This document shows, piece after piece, positions 1 to 9,066 of a DNA stretch of 64,000 nt. The notes beneath the pieces are model-generated. The model saw only the letters and a list, made by a program, of their open reading frames with translations. It searched no databases and was not told the origin of the DNA. The position numbers were made by a program, and so were the translations under genes. How positions within the stretch are numbered: position 1 is the stretch's first letter; each line of letters begins with the position of its first letter. The DNA is from an uncultured Eubacterium sp. (lineage in GTDB: Bacteria > Bacillota > Clostridia > Oscillospirales > Acutalibacteraceae): contig UQCC01000010.1 of the NCBI GenBank assembly GCA_900539325.1, positions 1 to 64,000 of the forward strand, in the 5' to 3' direction.

Positions 1-55
1 GAGCGTCACCTTGCCAAGGTGAAGGTAGCGAGTTCGAGTCTCGTAATCCGCTCCA
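1..55 (+). tRNA. tRNA-Gly (GCC), 5' end outside window
   Basis: The 3' two thirds of a tRNA are present. The anticodon arm has the loop TTGCCAA, giving anticodon GCC for glycine. The T arm has the loop TTCGAGT, and the acceptor end reads ATCCGC followed by T and an encoded CCA. The acceptor 5' strand and most of the D arm lie before the window. It heads a short tRNA cluster with tRNA-Cys. Confidence 0.9.
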
Positions 56-60
56 CATAA

Positions 61-86
61 TAGAAAACACTCAATTGTGTTTTCTA
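61..86 (+). terminator. hairpin after tRNA-Gly
   Basis: A perfect 10-bp inverted repeat, TAGAAAACAC and GTGTTTTCTA, with a 6-base loop lies between the two tRNAs. The stem is AT-rich and the following T-run is broken, so it could be a weak terminator or a processing hairpin between co-transcribed tRNAs. Confidence 0.5.
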
Positions 87-96
87 TTAATTTTAT

Positions 97-170
97 GGCA
101 CCATAGCCAAGAGGTAAGGCAGAGGTCTGCAACACCTTTATCCCCAGTTCAAGTCTGGGTGGTGCCTCCA
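97..170 (+). tRNA. tRNA-Cys (GCA)
   Basis: A full cloverleaf is visible. Acceptor GGCACCA pairs with GGTGCC plus T, the D arm contains GAGGTAAGGC, the anticodon stem GAGGT/ACCTT encloses the loop CTGCAAC (anticodon GCA), the T arm is CCAG-TTCAAGT-CTGG, and CCA is encoded. All conserved positions including U33 are present. This makes it a useful contrast with the abnormal tRNA-like element in the prophage. Confidence 0.95.
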
Positions 171-171
171 C

Positions 172-205
172 AAAACCCGAGTCTTAAGATTCGGGTTTTT
201 AATTT
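172..205 (+). terminator. rho-independent terminator of the tRNA cluster
   Basis: AAAACCCGA and TCGGGTTTT form a stem followed by a T-rich tract directly after tRNA-Cys. Confidence 0.8.
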
Positions 206-224
206 TTGAAAGGTCAGGTAATTT

Positions 225-761
225 ATGGATTTTAACGATGTAATCAAATCAAGAAGAAGTATCAGAAAATATTGTACGGGTAAATCTGTATCAAAAGAGC
301 AAATCGAAGAATTAATCAAAGCGGCTGCATACGCACCGTCTTGGAAGAACTCACAAACAGCAAGATATTATTGTGCGGTTGATACGGATGCTATAACTAA
401 AATCAAAAATTGCTTGCCGGAATTTAACCAAAGCAATTCCGAAAATGCTTCATTAATCGTTACAACCTTCGTACATAACCGATCAGGCTTTAAACCTGAC
501 GGAGAGCCTCAAAACGAATGCGAAAACGGTTGGGGTTACTATGATTTAGGTCTTGCAAACGAAAATTTACTTCTTAAAGCAACCGAAATGGGCTTAGGAA
601 CGCTTATAATGGGCATCAGAGACGGTGAAGCATTAAAGACAGCGTTGGATATCCCAAATGAAGAAACCGTCGTTTCTGTTATTGCTGTAGGCTATCCGAA
701 TATCGAACCTCAAATGCCGAAAAGAAAAGAACTCACGGATATTATCAAATGGGTAAAATAA
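225..761 (+). CDS. nitroreductase family protein
   Basis: This is a 178-residue FMN-dependent oxidoreductase of the nitroreductase fold, a cytoplasmic family that reduces nitro compounds, quinones or flavins with NAD(P)H. The N-terminal motif SRRSIRKY (residues 9-16) is the family's FMN-phosphate contact. AAYAPSWKNSQ (about 34-44) and GLGTLIMG (about 122-129) are also typical. The length matches the short single-domain members. The ATG start follows an AAAGGTCAGG ribosome site. It stands alone between the tRNA terminator and a convergent terminator, so its natural substrate cannot be deduced from context. Confidence 0.85.
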   Translation: MDFNDVIKSRRSIRKYCTGKSVSKEQIEELIKAAAYAPSWKNSQTARYYCAVDTDAITKIKNCLPEFNQSNSENASLIVTTFVHNRSGFKPDGEPQNECENGWGYYDLGLANENLLLKATEMGLGTLIMGIRDGEALKTALDIPNEETVVSVIAVGYPNIEPQMPKRKELTDIIKWVK

Positions 762-790
762 AAAGAGGGGATAGCCCCTCTTTTATTTTT
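760..790. terminator. shared terminator between convergent genes
   Basis: A stem of AAGAGGGG against CCCCTCTT with a 4-base ATAG loop is flanked by an A-run on the left and a T-run on the right. It can therefore end both the nitroreductase (plus) and the MscS-like gene (minus). Confidence 0.8.
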
Positions 791-1841
791 GTACATATAA
801 GGTTTGAGTAGGGTATGCAAAATCGGTATCATTCTCTTCTACGATTTGCTTAATTGCAAGATTTAGGTCATTTTCAATTTGCAAATATTCATCCATATCC
901 GATGTTTCAGTGTAACACACAACTTCAAAATCAAGTGAGCTGTCGCCGAATTCTCTGAAATGTATTCTGCAAGGCTCCGGAAGAATATCTTTGTTGTCAA
1001 CAATGTATTTTTGTATTTCGTTTCTGATTTTTTCTATCGTTTCGTTTGAAGTTGAGTAGACAAGACCGAATGTCATCTTAATTCGTCTTTTGTCCATCAT
1101 TGAAATGTTTGTAACGGCTTCCTTAGTCAAAGTAGAATTCGGAACAGTTATAACGCTGTCGTCAAGAGTACGAATCTTTGTGCTTCTCATTGTAACCTCT
1201 TCAACAAAGCCTTTAACGGTCGCAGATTCGATTAAATCGCCGACTTTGAACGGTTTGTCAAAAATTATAATAAAACCGCTTATAAGGTTTCCTACGGCGT
1301 CCTGAGCCGCCAAAGAAACAGCCAAGCCTCCGACACCCAAACCGGTAAGAAGTCCGTTTACATTGTATCCCAATTCGCTTATAACCATCACAACACCGAA
1401 AGCAATTACAACAATTTTAATTATATTTGCCAAAAACCTGAGTGCAGTTGTATTCATAGTATCATTGGAATTTTTACCAAAGTGTAAGTCAAGGAACAAA
1501 TTATCCGACAAATAATTAATTATGCCCCAACATATAATTAGTATAATCAAGATTTTAAATATCTTTGTAACACCGGGCTTGTTATAATTTATTGCAAAGG
1601 CAATGTACAAGCCGATTGTACCGATTAAATACGCAAGCGGCTTTTGAAGAGAATTAACTAAAGAATCGGTTTTATCCCTGTCATTTTTAAAAAACAGCCT
1701 GCCGAATATGTTTATAAGGGCATTTGAAATTTTATTTTTGAATATAAACAGTAATAAAAATACTGCTATTCCTATTGACAAATCAATAATTTTATCTGAA
1801 TCACTTACAAAATTCGACAACGATTCAACAAATTTATTCAT
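783..1841 (-). CDS. MscS-family mechanosensitive ion channel
   Basis: This 352-residue membrane protein belongs to the small-conductance mechanosensitive channel family, which opens under membrane tension to release solutes after osmotic downshock. Several hydrophobic helices precede the pore helix, which reads GLGVGGLAVSLAAQ and then DAVGNLISGF (about residues 166-190), the Gly/Ala-rich pattern of MscS TM3. The beta domain begins with DKPFKVGDLIE. Extra N-terminal helices make it slightly longer than E. coli MscS (286). It is a single gene with its own upstream region. Confidence 0.88.
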   Translation of the reverse strand: MNKFVESLSNFVSDSDKIIDLSIGIAVFLLLFIFKNKISNALINIFGRLFFKNDRDKTDSLVNSLQKPLAYLIGTIGLYIAFAINYNKPGVTKIFKILIILIICWGIINYLSDNLFLDLHFGKNSNDTMNTTALRFLANIIKIVVIAFGVVMVISELGYNVNGLLTGLGVGGLAVSLAAQDAVGNLISGFIIIFDKPFKVGDLIESATVKGFVEEVTMRSTKIRTLDDSVITVPNSTLTKEAVTNISMMDKRRIKMTFGLVYSTSNETIEKIRNEIQKYIVDNKDILPEPCRIHFREFGDSSLDFEVVCYTETSDMDEYLQIENDLNLAIKQIVEENDTDFAYPTQTLYVQK

Positions 1842-2068
1842 AATAAATTCCTTCCAGACATAATTTACATATTATATTTTAACGCAAAGTCAAAACTAAT
1901 TCAATCACATTCTGTTAACAATTCTACAAGATAAAGTATAATTACGGTATAAATATTACTAATGTTTACAATTTATTCATAAAAAATAACTATAAAATTA
2001 AAAATAGTTATTGAATTTTAAAATAAATAATGGTATACTACATTCATACTTATAAGGAGGGGACTGCT

Positions 2069-2734
2069 TTGAGTAAAGAATCAAAAATCGCAAAGAAAGA
2101 AGCTAAAGCCGCAAAAAAAGCTGCTAAGGCTGAAAAAAAGCAGGCTAGCCAATACGCAAAACTTGTAAAAAATATAGACAAGAAAAATGCAAAGGCTGAA
2201 AAGAAAGCTAACAAAAAAGGTAAACCGTTTACACCGGCTCCTATTCCTACACAAGAGGAAGCATTTGCAGGTGTACAACAAAGCAAAGGCAAAAAAATAT
2301 TTAAACTTATCATTTTAATTCTCTTAATTTGGTTGGTAATTTATTTCTTGGTTATGTGGTTTAGTTATGTTGCACCTATAAAAGATGCTGAAGAAAATCC
2401 TGAGGATTCAACTTCAACAGCTCAGGAATATGAAAGATATGTAAATGAGCACGAAATTACAACAACTAAAAACTACAGCGTATCCGAAGCTAAGGCTCTT
2501 TTGAAGCAGGTCCTTCATGATAATTGGAGAACACTTTCTTACTCAAGTGATCCTTCATCTGCTGCTATTAACTATACATCAAACATTGTAACAGTTAACA
2601 ATGCAGATTGTTATGAATTCAAGGCAAGTGGAAAAACATACGCAGTTGCAATCAATCTTTCAGCTGTATATGTTGTAGAGAATGGTGAATATACTCCTGT
2701 AACATTCCACGGAACTTCACTTATTACAAAGTAA
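2069..2734 (+). CDS. unknown single-pass membrane protein with Lys/Ala-rich cytoplasmic tail
   Basis: I do not recognise this protein. An upstream ATG at 2030 is open in the same frame, but a strong AAGGAGGGG ribosome site at 2054-2062 sits just before the TTG at 2069, so I start there (221 residues). Residues 1-50 are dominated by Lys, Ala and Glu and probably form a basic coiled coil. A hydrophobic segment (LIILILLIWLVIYFLVMW) at about 81-98 spans the membrane, and the last 120 residues form a polar extracytoplasmic domain. It is monocistronic with its own terminator. The architecture suggests an anchored surface or nucleic-acid-contacting protein, but no function can be named. Confidence 0.75.
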   Translation: MSKESKIAKKEAKAAKKAAKAEKKQASQYAKLVKNIDKKNAKAEKKANKKGKPFTPAPIPTQEEAFAGVQQSKGKKIFKLIILILLIWLVIYFLVMWFSYVAPIKDAEENPEDSTSTAQEYERYVNEHEITTTKNYSVSEAKALLKQVLHDNWRTLSYSSDPSSAAINYTSNIVTVNNADCYEFKASGKTYAVAINLSAVYVVENGEYTPVTFHGTSLITK

Positions 2735-2749
2735 ATAATACATATCTAA

Positions 2750-2777
2750 AACCGTTGATTTATTCAACGGTTTTTTT
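2750..2777 (+). terminator. terminator of the 2069-2734 gene
   Basis: ACCGTTGA and TCAACGGT form an 8-bp stem followed by seven T residues. Confidence 0.85.
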
Positions 2778-2780
2778 ATA

Positions 2781-2809
2781 TATAAAAAAGGCGATCATTT
2801 GACCGCCTT
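2781..2809 (-). terminator. terminator of the UPF0237-UPF0210 pair
   Basis: AAGGCG (2788-2793) pairs with CGCCTT (2804-2809), and the plus-strand A-run at 2783-2789 is the T-run of the minus-strand transcript. Confidence 0.7.
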
Positions 2810-2821
2810 AAAATTTTATAA

Positions 2822-4177
2822 TTAATTTTTAAGAGAATGCAACGGAGCAGGTATTTTACCTCCACGAGAAATGAACTTTGCAGGGGAGTTGGTGTTAACC
2901 TTCATAACAGGACCTGAACCAAGCAATCCGCCAAATTCAAGGACATCTCCGTCTTTCTTGCCAACTGCAGGAATAACCCTTACAGCGGTTGTTTTTCCGT
3001 TTACCATACCTATAGCTGCCTCATCCGCAATAATACCGCTGATGACCTCAGGAGTAGTATCTCCGGGGATAACAATCATATCAAGACCAACAGAGCATAC
3101 TGCTGTCATAGCCTCAAGTTTTTCAATACAAAGTGCGCCTGATTTAGCAGCAGCAATCATTCCGGCGTCTTCTGAAACAGGAATAAATGCACCTGAAAGA
3201 CCTCCGACGCTTGATGAAGCCATAACACCGCCTTTTTTAACAGCGTCATTGAGCATAGCAAGGCAGGCAGTAGTTCCTGCCGCACCGCACTGCTCAAGAC
3301 CGATTTCCTCCAAAATGTGAGCAACCGAATCACCAACAGCAGGTGTAGGAGCAAGTGAAAGGTCAACAATACCGAAAGGAACGCCCAATCGTTTACTTGC
3401 AAGAGTACCGACAAGTTGACCCATTCTTGTAACCTTAAATGCTGTTTTCTTAATAAGTTCAGCAATTTCATTAATTGAATAATCAGGATGCTTTGCAACA
3501 GCTGCTCTTACAACGCCTGGACCCGAAACACCGACATTAATAACGCAATCCGGTTCCGAAACACCGTGAAAAGCACCTGCCATAAACGGATTATCCTCAG
3601 GAGCATTACAGAATACAACAAGTTTTCCCGCACCGATGCAATCATTATCCTTTGTAAGTTCTGCCGCTTCTTTAACCTTTTGACCCATAATACGAACAGC
3701 ATCCATATTTATACCGGCTTTTGTAGAACCGATATTAACAGAAGAACACAAATGCTCTGTCTGAGCGAGTGCCTGCGGAATAGATTCAATAAGTTCTCTG
3801 TCGCCGGCTGCAAATCCTTTTTGCACCAAAGCAGAATAACCGCCTATAAAATTAACGCCAATCGTTCTTGCGGCCTTTTCAAGCGAAAGAGCATATTTTA
3901 CAGGATCACCGCCGCTTATGCCGGCAAGAATTGAAATAGGAGTTACGCTGACTCTCTTATTGATAATCGGAATACCGTATTCCTTTTCTATATCTTCGCC
4001 TGTCTTAACAAGATTCTCGGCTTTTCTGCAAATTTTGTCATAAACCTTTTGGCATGATTTATCTATATTACTGTCGCCACAATCCAAAAGGGAAATGCCC
4101 ATTGTTGTTGTTCTGATATCAAGACATTCATCCTGAATCATTCTTATAGTTTCAAGTATATCGTATGTATTAATCAA
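2822..4177 (-). CDS. UPF0210 / PFL family protein
   Basis: This 451-residue protein matches the UPF0210 (DUF711, PFL-like) family in length and in Gly-rich segments such as GISGGDPVKYALSL and SSVGGLSGAFIPVSEDAGM. The biochemical role is unestablished; the fold is related to glycyl-radical-type barrels but I see no obvious radical glycine site. It lies 15 bp downstream of the ACT-domain gene UPF0237, a pairing that is widespread in Firmicutes and suggests that the ACT protein senses a small ligand, perhaps an amino acid, for this protein. ATG start, with AGGAC upstream. Confidence 0.85.
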   Translation of the reverse strand: MINTYDILETIRMIQDECLDIRTTTMGISLLDCGDSNIDKSCQKVYDKICRKAENLVKTGEDIEKEYGIPIINKRVSVTPISILAGISGGDPVKYALSLEKAARTIGVNFIGGYSALVQKGFAAGDRELIESIPQALAQTEHLCSSVNIGSTKAGINMDAVRIMGQKVKEAAELTKDNDCIGAGKLVVFCNAPEDNPFMAGAFHGVSEPDCVINVGVSGPGVVRAAVAKHPDYSINEIAELIKKTAFKVTRMGQLVGTLASKRLGVPFGIVDLSLAPTPAVGDSVAHILEEIGLEQCGAAGTTACLAMLNDAVKKGGVMASSSVGGLSGAFIPVSEDAGMIAAAKSGALCIEKLEAMTAVCSVGLDMIVIPGDTTPEVISGIIADEAAIGMVNGKTTAVRVIPAVGKKDGDVLEFGGLLGSGPVMKVNTNSPAKFISRGGKIPAPLHSLKN

Positions 4178-4192
4178 AGCAATGTCCTCCGA

Positions 4193-4462
4193 TTATATTC
4201 TGTGCATTGAATTAAAAATATCCTCATGCATCGCATGAATTGATAATCCGTTTTCTTCTCCGTATTTTGAAAGTTTTTCTTCAAAAGCAGGGAAGTCAAC
4301 ATTGGATTTTGAAGTATCAACCATCATCATCATACAAAACATATCTTGTAATATTGATTGTGAAACCTCTGTAACATTTACATTACATTCCTTGCAAATT
4401 CCCGAAACTGAAGCAAGAATACCAACCATATCCTTACCAACTACCGTAATTACACATCTCAT
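4193..4462 (-). CDS. ACT domain protein, UPF0237
   Basis: This is a single ACT domain of 89 residues, starting MRCVITVVGKD with the pattern DMVGILASVSGICKECNVNV. ACT domains bind amino acids as dimers and regulate partner enzymes. The start at 4462 is chosen because GGAGG lies 8 bases before it; a longer in-frame start at 4477 would place the ribosome site inside the coding region. It is the upstream partner of the UPF0210 gene in a two-gene operon. Confidence 0.87.
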   Translation of the reverse strand: MRCVITVVGKDMVGILASVSGICKECNVNVTEVSQSILQDMFCMMMMVDTSKSNVDFPAFEEKLSKYGEENGLSIHAMHEDIFNSMHRI

Positions 4463-4485
4463 AAATATATCCTCCAAATAAATAA

Positions 4486-6462
4486 TTATATTTTTTTACC
4501 TCTGTATGAAGAAAGGTTAGAACGGGATTTAACTCCGTTAGACAACTTCACGGCAGAGACCTTATAATAATATGATTTTCCTTTTTTAAGCTTGGTATTT
4601 TTAAAGGATGTTTTCTTTGTACTTCCTATGTAAGTGTATGCACCTTTTTTACTTGTAGCTCTGTATACATAATAAACCGAAGCACCGCCAACCTTTTTCC
4701 ATGATACAGTAACGGTTGCACCTTTTTTACTTATCGGATTAAGTTTTGGCACAGCATAATTTGCAAATTTATAATCTTTTTTCGCACCTTTACTGTATCC
4801 AAATCTTGAAGACGAGTTTTTATAATTATTTGTATAAACACTGCCTGCTGCATCTTTTTCAAAATAAATGGCATATTTACCGTGTCCGTTAAACAAATTT
4901 CCGCTCACAGAATTAACATTTGCCTTTGAATTTATATGAATAGCGTCGGCTCCTGAAGAGGCAATATTATTATATTGAATATTTGTGCCTATCGATTTAC
5001 CGATTAAAATACCGTTCTTACCGGAATTTGAAATAACATTGGATTTGATAAGGTTACTGTTACATCCACTGTTAACAACGATTCCGCTGCTTCCGGCACC
5101 GCTGACATTGTTATATGTAACAGAATTGTTTTTACTTGAAGAAGCAATTAAAATACCGTTTGAAAATTGAGAAACTTTATTTGAATAAATTGCATTGGAA
5201 TTTGAACTGTTTGCTGCATAAATTCCGTATCCGCCTGTATTTCGTGAACTTGAAACAGTATTATTATGAATTTTAGAATTAACCGTATCATACATTCTTA
5301 TGCCATGACCGGTTGTATTAATTGTGTTATTGTAAACAGAAATTCTATTAACTGCGTAATTGCCAACCTTGGCAAAGGAATCATATTTTTTTTGCTTTGC
5401 CGATGTAACATTATTTCCGAAAATATAAATCGCAGAAGCGGTTGAAACATCGTCTGTTGAATTTACACTGATATTATTATTATGGATTTTTGTTATGCAA
5501 TCTTTATTAATTGAACCGAGTCTGTCACTTTCACTAACAGAGCTCAAACGAGAATCCTGACGCATCATAAAGTAATTGATGCCTTCACCGCAATTTGAAA
5601 TTGTGTTTTCGCTGATTTCCGTATTTACATATGCGGTGCAGAAGATTGCACAACCTGTTAAATTTGTAAATGTATTGTTCTTTATTACAATATTATTTTG
5701 ATAATATCCGTGAAAAAGCGATTTCGTTCCTACACCGCTGACTAAATTATTAAATGTACAATTTTGAACCGTAACACCGTTATTCATCGTTCCGTCATAA
5801 TACGGAAATCCCGAAAAGTGTTCTTCCTCTTCAAGAATATCAATTTGAATTGCCTCACAACTTGAAGTTGACAAATCTCCGATAAATCCGTCAAATACGC
5901 ATCCGTCAAACACAACATTTTTTGAAGCGGCAACTTCAACGAAGTGCGACATAAAACCTTCTGTAAACTTTACATTTTCAAATCTAACACCGTTTGCATG
6001 AGCTATTCTTGAAAGAGTTGATTCGTTTGCATTTTCATCTGTATATGAAAGCTCACCGCCACGGACAGTAAAATTTGTAAGTCCGTCATATCCGTAATAT
6101 CCGCTTGGCGAATTAATTACATTTCCTCTGCTCGGACAATCGTTGAATATTTTTGTTCCGTTTGTAAGGTCTAAAACGGTATTGCTTGTCGCTGTATTGG
6201 TTTTTGTTATTTTATACTCACCGGCAGGCATTTTAATTGTCAAAACATTTGAAGCATTAGCATTTTCCGCACAATATTGCAGTGCATGCTTTAACGGTAG
6301 AGTAATATCATTTGTCTCAACAGAAATATCCTGAACAACATTTGATGACGAATCAAGTATTTGAATTGAGTCTAAAGCAAAAGCTGTCATTGCAGAAAAA
6401 GGAAGAAAAGAGGTTGTAAATATAACTACCCCCATAATTATTGATATAAATCTTTTTTTCAT
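4486..6462 (-). CDS. secreted right-handed beta-helix protein with C-terminal Fn3-like domain
   Basis: The 658-residue precursor begins with a signal peptide (MKKRFISIIMGVVIF, then a hydrophobic core ending near AMTAFA, about residue 29). The centre, about 80-540, consists of repeated Asn-rich strands such as NNTFTNLT, NNTINTTGHGIRMYD and NNVSGAGSSGIVVNSG, the parallel beta-helix pattern of NosD and pectate-lyase-like proteins. The C-terminal 95 residues (VTVSWKKVGGASVYYVYRA onward) resemble a fibronectin type III module. No catalytic polysaccharide-lyase residues can be assigned by eye. It is probably a carbohydrate-active or adhesive extracellular protein. It ends 23 bp before the ACT gene start, so the three minus-strand genes may be co-transcribed. 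Confidence 0.8.
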   Translation of the reverse strand: MKKRFISIIMGVVIFTTSFLPFSAMTAFALDSIQILDSSSNVVQDISVETNDITLPLKHALQYCAENANASNVLTIKMPAGEYKITKTNTATSNTVLDLTNGTKIFNDCPSRGNVINSPSGYYGYDGLTNFTVRGGELSYTDENANESTLSRIAHANGVRFENVKFTEGFMSHFVEVAASKNVVFDGCVFDGFIGDLSTSSCEAIQIDILEEEEHFSGFPYYDGTMNNGVTVQNCTFNNLVSGVGTKSLFHGYYQNNIVIKNNTFTNLTGCAIFCTAYVNTEISENTISNCGEGINYFMMRQDSRLSSVSESDRLGSINKDCITKIHNNNISVNSTDDVSTASAIYIFGNNVTSAKQKKYDSFAKVGNYAVNRISVYNNTINTTGHGIRMYDTVNSKIHNNTVSSSRNTGGYGIYAANSSNSNAIYSNKVSQFSNGILIASSSKNNSVTYNNVSGAGSSGIVVNSGCNSNLIKSNVISNSGKNGILIGKSIGTNIQYNNIASSGADAIHINSKANVNSVSGNLFNGHGKYAIYFEKDAAGSVYTNNYKNSSSRFGYSKGAKKDYKFANYAVPKLNPISKKGATVTVSWKKVGGASVYYVYRATSKKGAYTYIGSTKKTSFKNTKLKKGKSYYYKVSAVKLSNGVKSRSNLSSYRGKKI

Positions 6463-6592
6463 ATTTTAATACCTCTATATTATAATTAAATAATATTATA
6501 GATTCTACAACAAGGATTGTCAAATAAAAATTTAAATTTTAGTATTTTAATTTAAGAAATATTATGCTATAATATTGAGCCGGGTGAAGATT

Positions 6593-7399
6593 ATGAAATA
6601 CAAGAACATATTTGACACACATACTCATTCAATAAACTCATTTGACGGGCATCATTCCTGTAAACAATTGTGCGAGGGAATTATTAAAAACGGCGGTATC
6701 GGTATAGCGATTACAGACCACTGCGATATTGACGGAACAAAAGACGGTTGCTGGGCTTTTGAGGACAAGCAGTTTGCAGAAGTTCTTGAAGCAAAAAAAG
6801 CGTTTCCTCAAATCAAGGTATGCAACGGCGTCGAGCTTGGTCAGGCTCTTTTTGAAAAAGAGCTTTCAGAAGAATTTCTGTCAAAATATGATTTTGATTT
6901 TGTACTTGGCTCCGTCCACAATCTAAAAGATATGGAAGATTTCTACTTTTTAGACTATAAACAGTACGACATTTATAACCTGCTGCAAAATTATTTTAAC
7001 GCTTTGCTTGATTTGGTAAAATGGAACCGAACCGATAGTTTGGCTCATCTTACATATCCATTGAGATATATTATTGCAAGAGAAAAAATCAATGTTGATA
7101 TGTCAAAGTTTGATGACATTATTGAAGAAATTTTCAGCATCATTATATCAAACAACAAGGCTGTTGAACTTAATGTTTCCGGGCTTTCAATGGATATGAA
7201 CGACACACTGCCTAACAAGAAATATATTAAAAAATTTCACGATATGGGCGGCAAATATGTAACAGTCGGTTCAGATTCACATTATTTTGACAAAGTGTGC
7301 AACAATATTGATAAAGGCTATGACATATTAAAAGAATGTGGCTTTGACTCATTTACGATTTTTGAAAAAAGGCAACCAAAGCTCATTACTATAGAATAA
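6593..7399 (+). CDS. PHP-domain phosphoesterase, HisK-like
   Basis: The 268-residue protein starts MKYKNIFDTHTH; the DTHTHS motif and later HCDIDG, GSVH and GSDSHYF supply the metal-binding His/Asp set of the PHP family, which includes histidinol-phosphate phosphatases. Substrate is not determinable here because no other histidine genes are nearby. The ATG at 6593 is preferred over a TTG at 6575 because GGGTGA precedes it at normal spacing. The Lrp-type regulator follows 9 bp downstream, suggesting an operon that continues through ispE. Confidence 0.82.
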   Translation: MKYKNIFDTHTHSINSFDGHHSCKQLCEGIIKNGGIGIAITDHCDIDGTKDGCWAFEDKQFAEVLEAKKAFPQIKVCNGVELGQALFEKELSEEFLSKYDFDFVLGSVHNLKDMEDFYFLDYKQYDIYNLLQNYFNALLDLVKWNRTDSLAHLTYPLRYIIAREKINVDMSKFDDIIEEIFSIIISNNKAVELNVSGLSMDMNDTLPNKKYIKKFHDMGGKYVTVGSDSHYFDKVCNNIDKGYDILKECGFDSFTIFEKRQPKLITIE

Positions 7400-7408
7400 G
7401 GAGAAAAT

Positions 7409-7888
7409 ATGGACAGATTATTATATTTGCTTGAAACAAATCCAAGACTTACAAATGCCGAACTTGCTGTTATGCTCGGCGTAAGCGAGGAAGAAGTAAA
7501 AAAACAAATCAGATTATATGAAGAAAGCGGTGTAATCAAAGGTTATCGCGCTATAATCGACAAAGACAAGGTAAACGCAAAATCCTGCACGGCACTTATT
7601 GAAATTAAAGTACAGCCAAAGTTCGGTCACGGCTTCGATGAGGTTGCACAGCGAATTGCAAACCTCGAAGAGGTTGAAAGCATTTACCTTATGAGCGGCG
7701 GATACGACCTCTGCTGTATAGTTCAAAACAAATCATTTGAAGAAGTTGCAATGTTTGTTGTAAAGCGACTTTCTCCGCTTGAAGATGTTGTTTCAACAAC
7801 TACAAACTTCATTCTCAAAAAGTATAAAGAGCAGGGCATCAGCTTTGCAGAGCCGACAAAGGATGACAGGGGGACAATCTCGCTGTGA
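7409..7888 (+). CDS. Lrp/AsnC family transcriptional regulator
   Basis: The 159 residues contain an N-terminal winged helix (TNAELAVMLGVSEEEVKKQIRLYEESGVI, about 16-44, of which only the pattern is quoted) and a C-terminal RAM/ACT-like ligand domain with YLMSGGYDLCCIV. Lrp family members bind amino acids and control amino-acid metabolism genes. The last codons overlap the downstream aminotransferase start by 4 bp (GTGA), so it probably regulates and is co-translated with that enzyme. Confidence 0.9.
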   Translation: MDRLLYLLETNPRLTNAELAVMLGVSEEEVKKQIRLYEESGVIKGYRAIIDKDKVNAKSCTALIEIKVQPKFGHGFDEVAQRIANLEEVESIYLMSGGYDLCCIVQNKSFEEVAMFVVKRLSPLEDVVSTTTNFILKKYKEQGISFAEPTKDDRGTISL

Positions 7889-9066
7889 TTGACTATAATG
7901 AATTTTTAAACCCCAATTTAACCAATATTAAGCCATCGGGTATCAGAAAATTCTTTTCTATTGCCGAAGAAATGGACAATGTAATTTCTCTCGGTGTCGG
8001 TGAACCGGATTTTTTAACTCCGTGGCATATCAGGCAACAGGGAATAGACTATCTTGAACGAGGGGCAACAAGATATACAGCAAATGCAGGTCTTATTGAA
8101 CTCAGAAACGAGATTTCAAGATATTATACACGAAAATATCTTGTTCAATATGACCCTAAGACAGAAGTACTTGTAACTGTCGGCGGCAGTGAGGGCATTG
8201 ATATGACTATCCGTACTCTAATCGGCAACGGTGATGAAGTACTTGTTGTTGAACCGTCATTCGTTTGCTACAAGCCTATCATTGAAGTTTCAGGGGGCAA
8301 AGCTATTCCTATTGCAACAAAACTCGAAAACGAATTTAAGCTTACACCTGAAGATATTGAAAACAATGTTACACCAAAAACAAAGGCTATTGTGCTTCCT
8401 TTTCCAAACAATCCGACAGGTGCAATAATGAATGAAAAAGAGTTAAAAGCAATTTGTAAAGTAATTATAAAGCACAATCTTTTTGTTATTTCCGATGAAA
8501 TATACAGCGAACTGACCTACACTCCGGAGGGACACATCTCAATAGCTTCAATCGACGGTATGAAAGAACGCACAATCGTTATCAACGGCTTCTCAAAAAC
8601 ATACTCTATGACGGGTTGGCGACTTGGCTATGCTCTTGGTCCTGCACCAGTTATTAAACAAATGACAAAACTTCATCAGTTTGCCATTATGTCAGCACCT
8701 ACGAACTCACAATATGCCGCAATAGATGCATTAAGAAACGGTGACAACGACATCAAAAAAATGGTTATGGACTACGATATGCGTCGCAGATTTACGGTTG
8801 ACGCATTCAGAAAAATCGGACTTGAATGCTTTGAACCAAAGGGAGCGTTTTATGTTTTCCCTTGCATAAAATCAACAGGTCTTTCAAGTGATGAATTTTG
8901 CGAAAGACTTATCAAAGAAAAGCATGTTGCGGTTATACCGGGCAACGCATTTGGCGACAGTGGTGAGGGATATATCAGGGCTTCTTATTGCTATTCTATC
9001 GACAATATAAAAGAAGCCATTACAAGAATAGGCGAATTTGTTAAGGAATTAAAAAATGAAAGTTAA
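7885..9066 (+). CDS. class I/II PLP-dependent aminotransferase
   Basis: This is a 393-residue fold-type I aminotransferase. NGFSKTYSMTGWRLGY contains the PLP-binding lysine, PFPNNPTGAIM is the substrate/PLP loop, and SDEIYSEL holds the Asp that contacts the pyridine ring. It most resembles the aspartate/aromatic aminotransferase group placed next to Lrp regulators in Clostridia. The GTG start overlaps the Lrp stop, and the 3' end overlaps ispE by 11 bp. Exact amino-acid specificity is not readable. Confidence 0.9.
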   Translation: MIDYNEFLNPNLTNIKPSGIRKFFSIAEEMDNVISLGVGEPDFLTPWHIRQQGIDYLERGATRYTANAGLIELRNEISRYYTRKYLVQYDPKTEVLVTVGGSEGIDMTIRTLIGNGDEVLVVEPSFVCYKPIIEVSGGKAIPIATKLENEFKLTPEDIENNVTPKTKAIVLPFPNNPTGAIMNEKELKAICKVIIKHNLFVISDEIYSELTYTPEGHISIASIDGMKERTIVINGFSKTYSMTGWRLGYALGPAPVIKQMTKLHQFAIMSAPTNSQYAAIDALRNGDNDIKKMVMDYDMRRRFTVDAFRKIGLECFEPKGAFYVFPCIKSTGLSSDEFCERLIKEKHVAVIPGNAFGDSGEGYIRASYCYSIDNIKEAITRIGEFVKELKNES

